DNA of 64,000 bases, from assembly GCF_943734655.1 (NCBI RefSeq), contig NC_071353.1, positions 21,426,501 through 21,490,500 of the forward strand. The letters run 5' to 3'. Both the position numbers and the translations under genes were made by a program. The DNA comes from Sabethes cyaneus. Lineage: Eukaryota > Arthropoda > Insecta > Diptera > Culicidae. How positions within the stretch are numbered: position 1 is the stretch's first letter; every line of letters starts with the position of its first letter. The notes below the pieces were generated by a model that saw nothing but the letters and a program-made list of their open reading frames with translations, ran no database searches and was not told where the DNA came from. Shown here in pieces: positions 45,186 to 56,679 of this stretch.

Positions 45186-46440
45186 TCACACTTCACTGCT
45201 GGCTGACTTGCTGCAGCGGCAGGTGCAGCAGAGCTTCCATTGCGTCCGCTCGCGCGGTGACACCTGAAATAGGCTCAAAACAAAAAAGCGACCCCTGCTG
45301 CTGCTGCTACTAGTTTTCCACCCCATCATCGCAATGGATGGGCACACGCGCAAGCCAAACAGTGTAAAACTAACAAACTCTACACTGCTACTTGCTTTCC
45401 CGCAGCGGCTGTGCATGCTTGCTTGCCTGTTACTTTCCGGAAGTACGGGAAGTGGCCTCCGGTGTTAGCCAATCGAATCAAACGGTCACGGTCCCCCAGA
45501 ACAACAATTCGAAGCGGAAATCCTGAATATTTTTCGTTGATTCGCGATTCATAGTTTTACCTCCGCGGAGTTCAGGTGCAAAAAATTCGCGCCAACCAGA
45601 GTGCGAAAATTCGGCGGCTAACAAAAATCGATATTTTCCACTCGTGCTTTCACTTTCATTCCGCCGACGGCGGGTTATCTCTCCTGGTAACTCCGGCCGG
45701 AAGCCAGTTTAAAATGCCGGGTTTGAAAGTTGTGCCTCACGTCTCCTGGTTGCCGCCTGCCTACAACATTGCTGCAGAACTCGAATAAATGTTTCCATCC
45801 AGTTCGACTTCAAGTGCCGGCCACGTGCTGCTGCAGAGTGTACAGTTCCGATAAAAAGGACTTTCACCCCACCCAGTTAGTGAGAAGCAAGAAAAGGCAA
45901 AGGCTCTGTTAGCGTTCTACGCGGATGAAAGCCAGACGGTTCAGTGGCCTCACCCTCAACGCCCACTACTCCACCCAATCTGCCCGGGCCTAACGTAGCG
46001 ATTTTCCGCGCGAGAATCAAGAAAATTCTCCTCCACCAAAAGGAGCGCGCCTGGGAAAAGAATGAAAAACTGGCGCGCCAAAAAGATATGTTCAAGCGTT
46101 GTCCTCAATACTGCGCACGAGCTTCGGCCGAACATGAGTGTGTGGGTGGTTCTGAAAGTGAAAATTACAAGGATTCGGTCGCGGTCCTTACAATCTGTGA
46201 TCATGCGCAATGTGTGCGCCGCCCGGTGTGTGCTCCTCACTGCGGTGGGAAAACGTGAGCTGAAACGAATCCCGTGCTGGTTCGTTGGCCGCAATGTAGA
46301 GCTTAGAGTGGTTCAGTGCTAATTTCTTAGGATGTTTAGTTATTTCCACCCAGGATGATTAGAGCAACTTGTCAGTTTTTACGGTCTAAATTTGAACCTT
46401 TCTAGGGGTGTAATTGGAATATCGACGCTTGAGGTAAGTG
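45186..46440. promoter_or_regulatory. GC-rich island inside the jumu intron
   Basis: About 1.2 kb of clearly higher GC contains a (GCT)n run near 45295-45310. It has several overlapping ORFs on both strands (up to 112 codons) and donor-like strings such as AACGTGAGC near 46253. None resembles a known protein. It is a candidate enhancer, alternative promoter or noncoding exon. Confidence 0.3.
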
Positions 46441-47650
46441 TTGGAGTTTTGCAGTGTTGCTGGTTTCACGAAGCACCCGCTCTCCTCTAATCACTTTCTC
46501 TTGTTAGTTCAGTGTTCTGAATTGGAAATTTATTACCAATGTCAATGACTCGCTCATTTCTACAAATTGACACCAGTCTCCTGTCTTGGGCACGCAAGCT
46601 GTAGGAACTGCTGTTGACCCCAATAATGGACATTGACTTGCCCCCTGAAGCAGGTTTGTCAAGCAGAAATGTTGAAATAGAAACTTGTGCAGATTACCAT
46701 TAAACCTATGATCCAATTGTGGATTATTCTGCACACTCTGTAGCCATAAATATTCTGCCTTACCGATTCGATGCTCGAATGACGCAAATAAATATACATT
46801 TTCGACGGCATTCAGTCGGTGCCGGCCTGGTACTGTCAGGTGCAACAACTTTGGCCGTATTTATAAACAGCGGAAAATTTCACTGCGCGTCACATCACTT
46901 ATATGTATTATCGACGACGATGATAGTGGATTGGTAGCTGTCCAAAGTTGGGTCAAGATTTTACAAATATTTAATCGTGTCTGCTTCTCAGTTCAAGTTT
47001 AATTTCGTTTCATTACTACCACCTCTTCCGTTTGTGATTCCAAAAGGCTAGGGCGGGGGTACAAAACCAAAAACCATAATATTGCAGAGTCTGGTCTAAA
47101 GATAGCACACGACCGACCGCACCGCGCGCACCGGTCAGCCGGTCTGATCTGATCGCATTTGGCGGGAAGCAATCGCTTCCGGAAAAGTTGAACGATCGTG
47201 CTTGTTTGATTTGGATATGGATTATCAATTTCGTACACAACTTTCCGATTTTATTGCCAGATAATTTTAGTATGATTAATTATGATTTAGTAGATTAACT
47301 CAAATATTTTGAGGTGCCTAAAATACAAAAAAAAATGTTACAAGGCCAGTCAATTAGCAACATGTTCATCTCTACGATTAAGCAATGAAATACTATAATA
47401 ACATAATTACAACGAAATAAAAAATAATGATTTTCCTACATGATTCATTGTTGCACATTGTACGTTGTTGATCAAACTACCATGACATATTTGTGGGTAG
47501 CCATCCAGCGCGCATAATAGAGAGCTATCGAAGACTACAGAACTCAAAACTGCGCATATTAAAGGGTTCGTATATACACTGCAAAGAACGATACTACTAA
47601 CGACATCTGTTATCTCATCCAATGGAGTTACTTAGTCTGTGGAGTTACTA
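46441..47650. other. Intronic DNA, no gene assigned
   Basis: Contains an unassigned 114-codon ORF on - (46504-46848) and a modest GC block near 47040-47180. I recognise no family or repeat end. Confidence 0.35.
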
Positions 47651-48695
47651 TCTTCTATGTATATAAGAGCCTTGTCTGTAACTAAAACCAGGTCCCTGAT
47701 AGGCCGCCATAGTTTCGTAGTAAGAATCGCCCACAATAAGCAAAGTCTCAAACCAATTATACCAGATTGCATTCAATACGAACAAAAGTAACGTATTTGC
47801 ATCTCATTAAGTTACACAGCGTTAGCATATTACATAGCGTACCTCCAAATATATTATATTAACAATATAGTTCACTCTTCTACAATCCTGAAGACACGAC
47901 AACTAGCGCCATAGCGGCATAAAAGGTTACCAATGTACACCGTAAATTCGACACGTCTATCGGAAACAACTCAACTTTCAGTACAGAGTTTAGTCAATTC
48001 TAGATAGAATTAACAAAAGGGCGAAAGCCGGAAATGTAAACAAAACGGGAGAGGGACCAGCTTAAGAAAATCAGCTCTCGCTCGGTTTGTTCGCGCTTGC
48101 GACATTCGCTGTTTTGTTGGTTCTATCTTCAATTCACGATTAAGAAGCTCTATCGCTTTTGCATTCTTGAAATAGACCAAATCATGCCGTCAATTGACAG
48201 AAACCGGCGTGGCGCCTTTGTTTACATTTTGGACTATTTTCTTTTTCATTTATATCGTATGTAGCGTGTGTGTTGCACGTTTTACAGGTATAACGGCTCT
48301 TCTAATTCAGTTATGCTGCTGTTTAAACAACAAACATGCCGTTTAAACACCTGAATCTTTGCTGGATTCTGTCATTCGTTATGTAAACAAAGGAACCAGC
48401 ATGGTATGGATAGTAACACAATTAATTTTTATACCTAAGTACAATCTACAAGAATGACGTCATAGCGTTAGAAATAGCACATTCTGTTTACCGCACCTTT
48501 TCTTATGTATTGGTTGCACGCTTAAAAATTTTTATTACAAAAAGCTTTTAGTCACCTTTTTGTCCACAAGAGGGTGTTACTTTTGCGTCTTTTCAGATAT
48601 GTATGGGATTTTGCGAAGTGAACCATATTGTTAATATAGTATATTTGGTACCTCTCAATTCAATTCGCGAGGCGAAACACGCGAGTTACAGCTAG
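47651..48695 (+). mobile_element. Non-autonomous Helitron B
   Basis: The left border A|TCTTCTATGTATATAAGAG resembles that of Helitron A. The right end has a subterminal hairpin (CGCG AGGCGAAACA CGCG) and finishes GAGTTACAGCTAG|T. TC start, hairpin, CTAG end and A/T target all fit Helitrons. It is 1045 bp with no coding capacity. Its left segment (AGCCTTGTCTGTAAC, AAAACCAGGTC) recurs inverted near 50495-50535. Confidence 0.7.
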
Positions 48696-48699
48696 TTGG

Positions 48700-49490
48700 T
48701 TATAAGTGAAACATTCCACGCTAAACAACAAAAAAAAAATTTTAAATTTAATCGAACTTTAAATTGACATTCCAAAAGGCGCCGCATGGAGAAATGAATT
48801 TCAAAATCATCCTAAAAAAATTGTGCAAAACTAATAGCTCAAACAATAATAAATACAGTAATGTTCCGATTACAGCATAGTATTACAAGAAATTTTACTG
48901 AAGACAGTCCATTTCTTCAGCAAAGATAGAAAAATCCTATTAAAAATCGTTAAGATCAGTTTTTCTATTTTAGCTGTTTTTGTAGTTGTTGTATGACATT
49001 TTCCTGTTTTACAAAGTTGTACAAATAGTGAAAATACACAACATTGCTGAATATTGTCTACCTCTATCTTTGCTTTTTTAGGAACTATTGAACTTTTACT
49101 ATAAAAATAACCTAATTTTGACCCCGAATTACTCGCAGGAAGGATCATTTTATTCAAAAATTCCCCAAAGAATTAAAATAGTTTCAAGCAGGTTGAAAAG
49201 TTTTATAAATCATGTTTAAATCATGTTAAATGTCATCGTTTAACACCCCTGATTTCTTGAACATTATATGAGCAGGTAAATTGGTTTGGGGAAAATTTGC
49301 TTTCTGTCCTTAAATTCGGGTTTAGTATTCTTCTAAGACGCCCCAAAAGTTAAACAAAATTTATAGGCTGACATAATCGAGATAAAAAGGTGATAAAATC
49401 GGGGGTAGACAAAATCGGGAGCTGACAAAATCGGAACATTACTGTAGTTCAAAAAACGTAAACACACAATTGGCGAACGGTAATGCAATT
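48700..49490. other. Intronic AT-rich DNA
   Basis: No gene or recognised repeat. The ORF at 48870-49157 on - is low-complexity and not supported. Confidence 0.4.
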
Positions 49491-49507
49491 TTTTTTAAAA
49501 GACGTTT

Positions 49508-49565
49508 CGATATAAGACAACTTTTTGAAATCATAAATTGTCTTATGTCGAGGTGTCCCTGTAGC
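49508..49565. repeat. Dispersed hairpin repeat, copy 1
   Basis: TCGATATAAGACAA and TTGTCTTATGTCGA form a 14-bp stem with one mismatch, followed by GGTGTCCCTG. A second copy lies at 53119-53172. Confidence 0.65.
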
Positions 49566-49679
49566 CTGTACCTGCCCTGTGTAGGTGGGCAAAATGACTT
49601 TTTGTGTGAGTGGTTCTGAACCGTCCATTTTCTACCGCGAACCGTTTCAAATGAGCAGCACGTTGATATCGCGACGAGC

Positions 49680-50412
49680 AGGAGCAGTCAAGTCGCGCAA
49701 TTGAATCAAGCAGTCCAGTCAAGCAATCCAGTCGAACTGTCAAGTGTAGCAGTTAAATCGAATAGTCTAGTCGAGCAGTTGAACTAAGCAGTCGATTCGA
49801 ATAGTCAAATTGAGCAGTTGAGTAGAGTAGAACAATTGAGTCAAGTAGTCCAGGAGAGCAGTTTAACCGTCAATTGATCAACCGGGTACACCTGTACCCA
49901 TGCCGAGTTTTTCGAATCCCAGTTTCGAACTTTTGAAATATCGTCAGAAGACTCCGGATACTTATTATTTACATAATTTTACGTGAATTGAAACGTTTAT
50001 GTAACAACTTTTATATTTATAACCGGGTGCTCCGGCTGCTCGAATTTTGTCATATTTTCGGTCAGTCAATCTAGGGTTAATCGAATAGTCAAGTCGAGCA
50101 GTTGAATCGAACTTTGTCATATTTTCGGTCAGTCATTGAACTCAAAGTCGAGTAGTTAAGTCGAGCTGTCAAGTCGAGCAGCCGAATCGAACAGCCCACT
50201 CAAGCAGTTCAATCGAGCATTCGGATCGAGGAGTAAGTCGTACCAATGAGTCGAGCAGTTGAGGCGAGTAGACCAGACCAATCAAGCAGTTGAGTCGAGC
50301 AGTTAAAGCGAGCTGTTCAGTCAAGTCGATCGCCCAGTCGAGCAATCTAGTTGACAAGTCCAGTCGAGCAATTTAGTCGACCAGTCCAGTCGGGCAGTCT
50401 AGTCGAGTCTAG
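49680..50412 (+). repeat. AGTCGAGC minisatellite
   Basis: Tandem degenerate units of about 10 bp (AGTCGAGCAGTTGAATCGAG and variants) run from 49680 to 49875 and from about 50060 to 50412. A ~190-bp non-repeat segment separates the two parts. ORFs here (for example 50169-50357) are repeat translations. Confidence 0.8.
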
Positions 50413-51300
50413 TGGGGTGACTGAGAAAAGAACCCTTTGTTACGAAAGCATGTTTTCCTGTTGGGGGCCTGTTTTTAGATACCTCTTATGACGTCAGACC
50501 TGCCAGAGACCTGGTTTTGGCTACAGACAAGCCTCTTATACAGGGTGTTAGGTAGCGTAGTGCCGATATTTCAGGGCGTGATAGAGGACCATATTTGACG
50601 AAAAAAATCCTTCTACGTATATGGTAAATCTCAATTGTTACAGAGTTATTGACCATTTTTAGTTTTCGGTTCTGTTTGCCTTAAATTAGCGCTGGTACAA
50701 AAACTATGATAGCTAGTAGCTCAATTCTGTTACTGTCATTCGAAAGCTGGAAAAATTTTGTACTGAAAAGTGGTCTTAAACCTACTACTCCATGAGATTT
50801 AGTAACTTTTTAAAAGCAAAAAGCTATGAAATAAGTGTTTCTGCAGCCGAATCGAATTTCTCCTAAAAATGTGTGATAAAACTGATTGCTGTTATTCAAC
50901 AATTTCAAGCTCTACTACCGTTCTTCAATTCGTTCTTTGGCGTAAAACGCCTAGCTCTTTTAGTTTCGTTGCAATTTAATTTTAAACGTATCGTATTAGG
51001 TGTTGAATTAGCATCTGAAAACGACAGGAATCCATACATCACGCATAGCACACTAGATCAACGCGTGCGACGAACACGGTTTGACGCATATGGAAAACAG
51101 TTTCGAAACTGACTTCTCGGGTCTCTCTGGGACGTTTCTGAAAACGATTGCAGTATTAAAATGTATTCTCCGGAAAGACTCGCGGACATTCACCTTATGT
51201 TATGTTATGACTTCGCTAATTGTGTAGCCACGACAGCTCACCAGGAGCTGGCATCCCTACCAGGAGTATGGTTGTAGATTTGCTGATCGTCGGTTACCTA
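50413..51300. other. TE-derived DNA, family not resolved
   Basis: At 50495-50535 the reverse complement matches the Helitron B left segment. TACAGGGTGTTAGGTAGCG at 50539 has the look of a transposon end, but no partner end was found. The 79-codon ORF at 50873-51112 is unassigned. Confidence 0.4.
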
Positions 51301-51317
51301 ATGCAAGGTTCAATCGG

Positions 51318-51535
51318 AACTAAAATTGTACTTCAAATTGGGCTTTAAATTAGACATTGACATTGGACTTGAAATGGGATTTGAAAATGAATTTGAATTT
51401 TTATTTGACCTCGAACACAAAATTCGACTTAAAATTGGGTTTCGAATTGAAATTGAAATTAGACTTGAAATTTGTTTTGAGATTGGATCTGGAACTGAAT
51501 CCAAGATTACGCAATTGGTTTATTTATCGCAAAAT
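51318..51535 (+). repeat. GAAATTGGACTT degenerate array
   Basis: Many units of the form TTGAAATTGG, GACTTGAAATGGG and AAATTAGACTTG occur in a row. It is the same type of tract as 38985-39124 and 40338-40455. The Lys/Ile/Glu-rich ORFs here are artefacts. Confidence 0.7.
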
Positions 51536-51607
51536 TAGCCAGTTAAATTAATCACAGGACTTCCTAATTAAACCTCTTATCTTAATTTCTTTAGCTTTTA
51601 TTATAAA

Positions 51608-51775
51608 GGTATCGGGTATGAAATGGGGAAGGCAACTAGGAAAAAGCGCCCAACATAGCTCTAGCCTTCCCAAGCCCCTACCTAGCGCCTCCATGTGGCC
51701 ATGCCATGTGGAAATACTTCAATTTTTATAATTGAGTAGCCAAGCTAGGAGGTGCGGGGTCGTGCGGTTTTCAGT
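51608..51775 (+). repeat. Isolated 5' leader of an RTE-like element
   Basis: GGTATGAAATGGGG, AGCGCCCAACATAGCTCTAG, CCTACCTAGCGCCTCC and AAGCTAGGAGGTGCGGG match the RTE-1 5' leader (reverse complement of about 3975-4147). The coding part is absent. Confidence 0.65.
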
Positions 51776-51850
51776 TCCTAACCTTACAAATGTAGTTTTA
51801 GGCAACCATTAAACCACATGACTTTATTTTCAAGTATTATATGATTAAAA

Positions 51851-52715
51851 CTAATATTTTTGGCAAACTAATCTATTTTCAGAGAGCGAAATAAGGTGCT
51901 ACATCCTTGGCCAATTGCAGCCTGGCTTCTGGTCTAAATGCCATTAGTTCATCCCTGAGGGTCCGGAGTGTCACTTAACCTTTATTAGCAAAGATACTTC
52001 CAACGATTGTAAATAAATCATTATCTATGTATATGGGAAGCGTTTCCAGCACATATAAATAACTCTGAAATATACACCGAGGATTGGACGTCTACAATGT
52101 TACTACTTTGATAACTGTTGCATACAACGCATGTAGCGTGTACTTATGCTGCATATAGTATGTATACATGAAGAATCGAATGATTACAAGCTACTATCAC
52201 TACAAAGAGACTTTTACGTAGTCCTGCGTCACCATATGTGGTCGTTCTTATACACAACCCCTCTGATATTTTTCTGCCAGACAAATCTGGCAGTTAGGCA
52301 ACCACCGTTTCAAATCTAATCTAATCTCACACTAACGCAGCCAGTAGTTGAAGGCATCCTGGAAAATGATGATTACTTGAATCAATCATTGTTCTTGTAA
52401 ACCGCCAGGCTAACTCCGCAGCATGAATTCCAAGGAATCAAGTGGAACCAGAAAAATACCTAATTTCATTAAACTCCATGAAATCAAGGGGAAGGAAGAA
52501 GCGTGGACCTCCCGTACCAAACGCTTCCCATATACATATAGATAATGATTTATTCACAGTCGTTGGGAGTATCTTTGCTAATAACGGTTAAGTGATACTC
52601 CGGACCCTCAAGGATGAACTAATGGAATTTAGACCAGAAGCCAGGCTACAATTGGCCAAGGATATAGCGTCTTATTTCGCTCTCTGAAAGTAGATTAGTT
52701 TGCCAAAAATATTAG
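51851..52715. mobile_element. 865-bp foldback element with ~195-bp inverted arms
   Basis: Arms at 51851-52043 and 52519-52715 are reverse complements (outer ends CTAATATTTTTGGC / GCCAAAAATATTAG, inner ends ATGGGAAGCGTTT / AAACGCTTCCCAT) with a 475-bp loop. No transposase is present. Flanking AT-rich bases make the target duplication uncertain. Confidence 0.75.
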
Positions 52716-53600
52716 GTTAAAAAAATTATGTTATTTATATCTGAAGACATTTGAATTAAGAATAATTCAGAACATTGCATGTTCGGAAATTTGAAATTTT
52801 CACTTCCGCAGTTTCGAGATCTCTGATGCTAACTAATGGGGGCTTGAAATTTACTACGACCTATATATGTACCATCAATTAAGTTATCTGGATTGACAAT
52901 ACAATTTTAGTTTTTTAAGCAGCAAAAATAAAGGCTGCTCCCCAAACCTAGTTCGCTCACGAACCGAACACAAATGTTTGGCTTCATAAGCGAGTGTGTT
53001 TTACTCAAAAATTTTAAAACTAACTTCAAAATTGGTTTGAATCCCTTTCAAGTATTAAATTGGTAAATATTCGCAATTTACTCAAATAATAATTAATAAT
53101 TCAAAAACATAAACCTAAGGTCAATATAAGACAACTTTTCAAAATGATAAATTGTCTAACATCGAGGTATCCCTAAGCGTTATCCTATTCTATATGCGAA
53201 CCCTAATTTCAGTTTAGATCAACATAAAATGAAACAATTTATATGACATGATTTAGCAGTCCACAATATGTACTGGTAAAACCAGCTTTTAAGTTTTCTA
53301 GCCGAGCCTTCAAATTGTGCTGCTCTGCTACTGCTATTTTATTAGGTCATGGAAATTAAATGTCCTATATGGTCACATAGACTATCACTCTCATTAACAA
53401 AATTGTTATGATATGTCATCTAAGCCTCTAAGTACAGTGTTCTTTCCAGAATTTGATTCTAAATTAATCATTCTCTGCTGATTCCACAAACTAATTGCAA
53501 ATATTTTTGGATCGTAGCCCAACCTTTTCCGTCAGCTGTCGAAGTAGCAAATCAATCGTTCCTTCTGCCTCAATTTGCCGCTTTCATTTCGCTATTATCA
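52716..53600. other. Intronic DNA with one dispersed hairpin repeat
   Basis: Position 53119-53172 carries the second copy of the ATATAAGACAA...TTGTC hairpin with GAGGTATCCCT. Otherwise nothing is recognised. Confidence 0.4.
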
Positions 53601-53639
53601 GCAACGTGACTCTGTTTTTAGTTGCAGATATATGCAGTA

Positions 53640-54311
53640 GGTATATTTAAATGACTGCGGCGACCGACCGATGTGATGGCTCGATGTGTTTTTGGACGAA
53701 GTTCGCGCCTTTTTTTCCACCGAGCAAAATGTTGTCGGGTGGAACGACGTTGCGTTGTTGTGTGCCTTCCCGTTCGCTCTTCGTTCGGATTCAGTGTTCT
53801 TTCCCCTTTTTGGTTGTGCCCATCTGTGTACTGTGCTCTGCCAACCAACCCCGGTCCCGGGACCGTAAGAAGAGGCTAAAAAGAGTCCACCAGTGCTCAG
53901 CACATGCAGACCGACTTTTGGCGGGACTGTACTTTTTCGTTGTTCCCTCCGCTTATTTTTCGATATTATGTTTACCTAACCTAACATATCGCAGCGCAGC
54001 AGCAGGCATCATCGCACTCCTGCCAGCTCCAGGGCTGAACGGGCTGTGAACGCTGTCTGTCTCTGTGTGTGTGCGTGAGTGAACTCCGTTCCCCTTTCCA
54101 CGATTCAGTGCGGAGCGAATGAAACGGTGCGATTCTTGCCGGCCGGGACTGTACTTTTCCGTCCGTACTGTTTTGTGTTGGTTTTCTTTTTAGAACAAAA
54201 TAAAAAACAAACGCTGGCGGTGTTGGTTGCCGGTTTGCCGGTATTGAATAATATTCACTCAGGCTGCTTACTGTCTCGTTTCCGCGCGTGTGGTGTGGTG
54301 AGTTCCATCAC
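53640..54311 (+). promoter_or_regulatory. Candidate downstream promoter and noncoding exon of jumu
   Basis: A TATATTTAA box at 53642-53650 is followed by ~650 bp of GC-rich DNA ending in two donors, GTGTG|GTGAGT (54297) and TCAC|GTGAGT (54311). The conserved acceptor of exon 2 is only 350 bp further on, and exon 2 carries its own ATG (54676, MDLYVSDSM). A short-isoform promoter here would start translation at that ATG. Confidence 0.45.
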
Positions 54312-54526
54312 GTGAGTGTTTGCTGGTTTTTAGTTGGATCACTCATCTATCATTCTGAAATAAAGACAGGGTGGCACGGAAGTGCTAAGCGAATGCAACT
54401 TTGCACAATTTGATAGTGAATTCGTTTTCTGACTTTACATCAAAGTTTTCGTTTAAAAGTTGATAGATCGACCCCTGATGCTGGACTATGAATTTTACGA
54501 TCTTATTAGCTGTAAAAGCTTCTCCC

Positions 54527-54570
54527 AGCCGAGATTCGAACATACGATCACCAACTTGTTAGATCGGTCT
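54527..54570 (-). repeat. SINE tRNA-head relic
   Basis: AGCCGAGATTCGAACATACGA and CTTGTTAGA match the tRNA-like head of the SINE at 62803-62846, in the same - orientation. It lies in the intron just upstream of jumu exon 2. Confidence 0.6.
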
Positions 54571-54660
54571 AAGAATCCAAAGAATCTTAAATATTCACCG
54601 AACGAACCATCAATAAATAACGTTTTACTCAATGTTAAACTCTCTATTTCGACTTTCCAG

Positions 54661-56679
54661 GATACGACCCCTATCATGGATTTGTACGTGTCGGATTCGA
54701 TGCAGGATATGCTGGATATCGACATCAAATCCGAGGTCGCCACGGTTGTAGGTGGGGTCAACGAATTCAGCTCGCTGATGAACTTTGATCTGCCCTCGCT
54801 AGAGCTGGACAGTAACTCGAACGATGCGGAAAGCGGCTGGTGCGGAGGTGGCCCCACCAGATGGTCTAGCACGGACATCTACGCCGATGTGGGTGCCTGC
54901 GTTAACCCGAACTCGGTGATGCCCGTCATCTCGTCCGTACAGAGCCTGCTCAAGAGTCCGAAGCAGAACGTGAATCTCAACACGACGGTCAGTGCCGTGA
55001 ACGATCCGACACTGCCCAGTCCAAAAGAGCGCAAGAGTCACCTTACCTTTTCGCCCAATCCGATCAAGGTTCCGATGTTGGTACAGGAAGCGAAGAAAGT
55101 TGCAGCTTCCGGAATGACGCAAATTCAAAGGATAAACGGAGCCGACAACGTCAAGAAAGACCTCTCGAATCAAATGCAGAAAGACGAAGGTAACAAAATT
55201 ATTGTCAGGAATCACCAACCCCTCAGTGGAGGGTCAAGTCCAAGCTCTGGCTTAGGTGTCGGTTTGGGCAAAGGTAACACCATAAAGCTAGCAGCCGGAA
55301 TCGGAGGCTTAACATTTGCTAACGGAGTGCAATTCAAAAACCTTAAAAACGTGCAAAAGATCTCCGCTATAAACACCGTCAACGGAATGAAGCGTGATGC
55401 CAGTCCAGCGAGAGTTATGAATGGAACTACTACCATCCCACACGGTCAGCATACACAGTTGATCAGCATCAATGGCACGACACAGAAAGTTTTCAGCAGA
55501 AGTCTAATCGTCCCGAACGGAGGCAAACCTGCAAACATGATGCAGATGGCTAACAGAAACGTTGCCGTTGCTGCTGTGACACCAAAGTCCAAACCGAAGC
55601 CACCGGTGGAAGGCGCCTTCCCAAAACCTGCATATTCGTATTCCTGTTTAATTGCGATGGCGCTAAAAAACTCGCGCGCTGGGTCTCTGCCGGTCTCCGA
55701 GATCTACAGCTTCATGTGCGAACACTTTCCGTACTTCAAGACTGCACCGAACGGCTGGAAGAACTCGGTGCGGCACAATCTCTCGTTAAACAAGTGCTTC
55801 GAGAAAATTGAAAAGCCAGTGACAAACGGCGGCCAGCGGAAGGGTTGCCTCTGGGCGATGAACCCGGCCAAGATTACCAAAATGGACGAAGAGGTACAAA
55901 AGTGGTCCCGCAAGGACCCGCAGGCCATCCGAAAGGCAATGGTTCACCCCGAGCATTTGCCGATGTTGGAGCGTGGTGAAATGAAGCATGGTTCCACCGG
56001 GGACAGTGACGAAGGCGAGAACGACGACGCCGACACTGAGGATCAGTCCGATCTGGAGGAAGAAGATGAGGAGGAAGTTGAGGGTGAGGAGGAGGTGGAG
56101 ATCGATCAGGAAGCGGAAAGCTTCATCATCAACACCCCCGAATCAATGCCTGATCCCGAGCAGGAAGATGTGGACATCGACTTTGAGCTGGAGGTGAGTT
56201 GCGAATTAACGATTAAATGCATTTTCTGGTTTATTATAACTTGTTCTTTTTTTTAGGTTCCCGAATTTTACGACGACATCAACGTTGATTCTAAGGAAGG
56301 ATTTACCTTGGAATTTGTGCAGAAAGATTTGCTAACACTGGAGGACGAAGACGAATCCGTATACATTTCACCACAGCAGCAGCGACAAGCACAACAGCTC
56401 AGCTTCCAGCAGCTGGAACCTGCCGCTAAACGAGCGAGGCTCGATGTCAATTACTCCATCTCACCCGCTGTTACTACCGCCGTCGTTTCCAACGGTCGAA
56501 CAACAATCATCCCCGCGATGCCAGCGACCACGACAACGACGGCTCCCACCACCGTCAACCAGATTCATCTCAATGGACAACAATTCCAGTTTACATCCAG
56601 TGGGCAGCACTTTCAGCAGATACACCAGCAGCAGCATCACAACCGACGGAAGACTCCGCTGGTCACACGAATAGCCTAA
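54661..56679 (+). CDS. jumu: FoxN1/4 forkhead transcription factor (jumeau-like), main coding exons
   Basis: Exon 2 is 54661-56193 (acceptor TTTCCAG|GATACG, donor GAG|GTGAGT). Exon 3 is 56257-56679 (acceptor TTTTTAG|GTTCCC, stop TAA). The intron is 63 bp and phases are 0. With the distant first exon the protein has 677 residues. The forkhead domain is at about 347-440: KPAYSYSCLIAMALKNS, FMCEHFPYFKTAPNGWKNS and the recognition helix with RHNLSLNKCFEK, then GCLWAMNP. The SCLIAMALKNS and KMDEEVQKWSRKD wording is the FoxN1/4 type, as in Drosophila jumeau. An acidic stretch (about 476-515) and a Gln-rich C-terminus could be activation regions. FoxN1/4 proteins are nuclear DNA-binding regulators; jumeau acts in heart, haemocyte and neural development and in chromatin state. 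The region 54460-54660 is open but intronic (acceptor in frame, SINE relic). Confidence 0.9.

Noticed and set aside
45944..46294. ORFs of 104 and 112 codons on opposite strands as a coding gene
   Set aside because: They overlap each other in a GC-rich block, where long chance ORFs are expected; no family match was recognised.
50169..50357. 62-codon ORF as a small protein
   Set aside because: It is a direct translation of the AGTCGAGC minisatellite.
54460..54660. Taking the ATG at 54460 as the forkhead protein start
   Set aside because: A strong acceptor (GACTTTCCAG) lies in frame at 54660, the upstream part has low-complexity coding and contains a SINE relic, and conservation-like sequence begins only after the acceptor.
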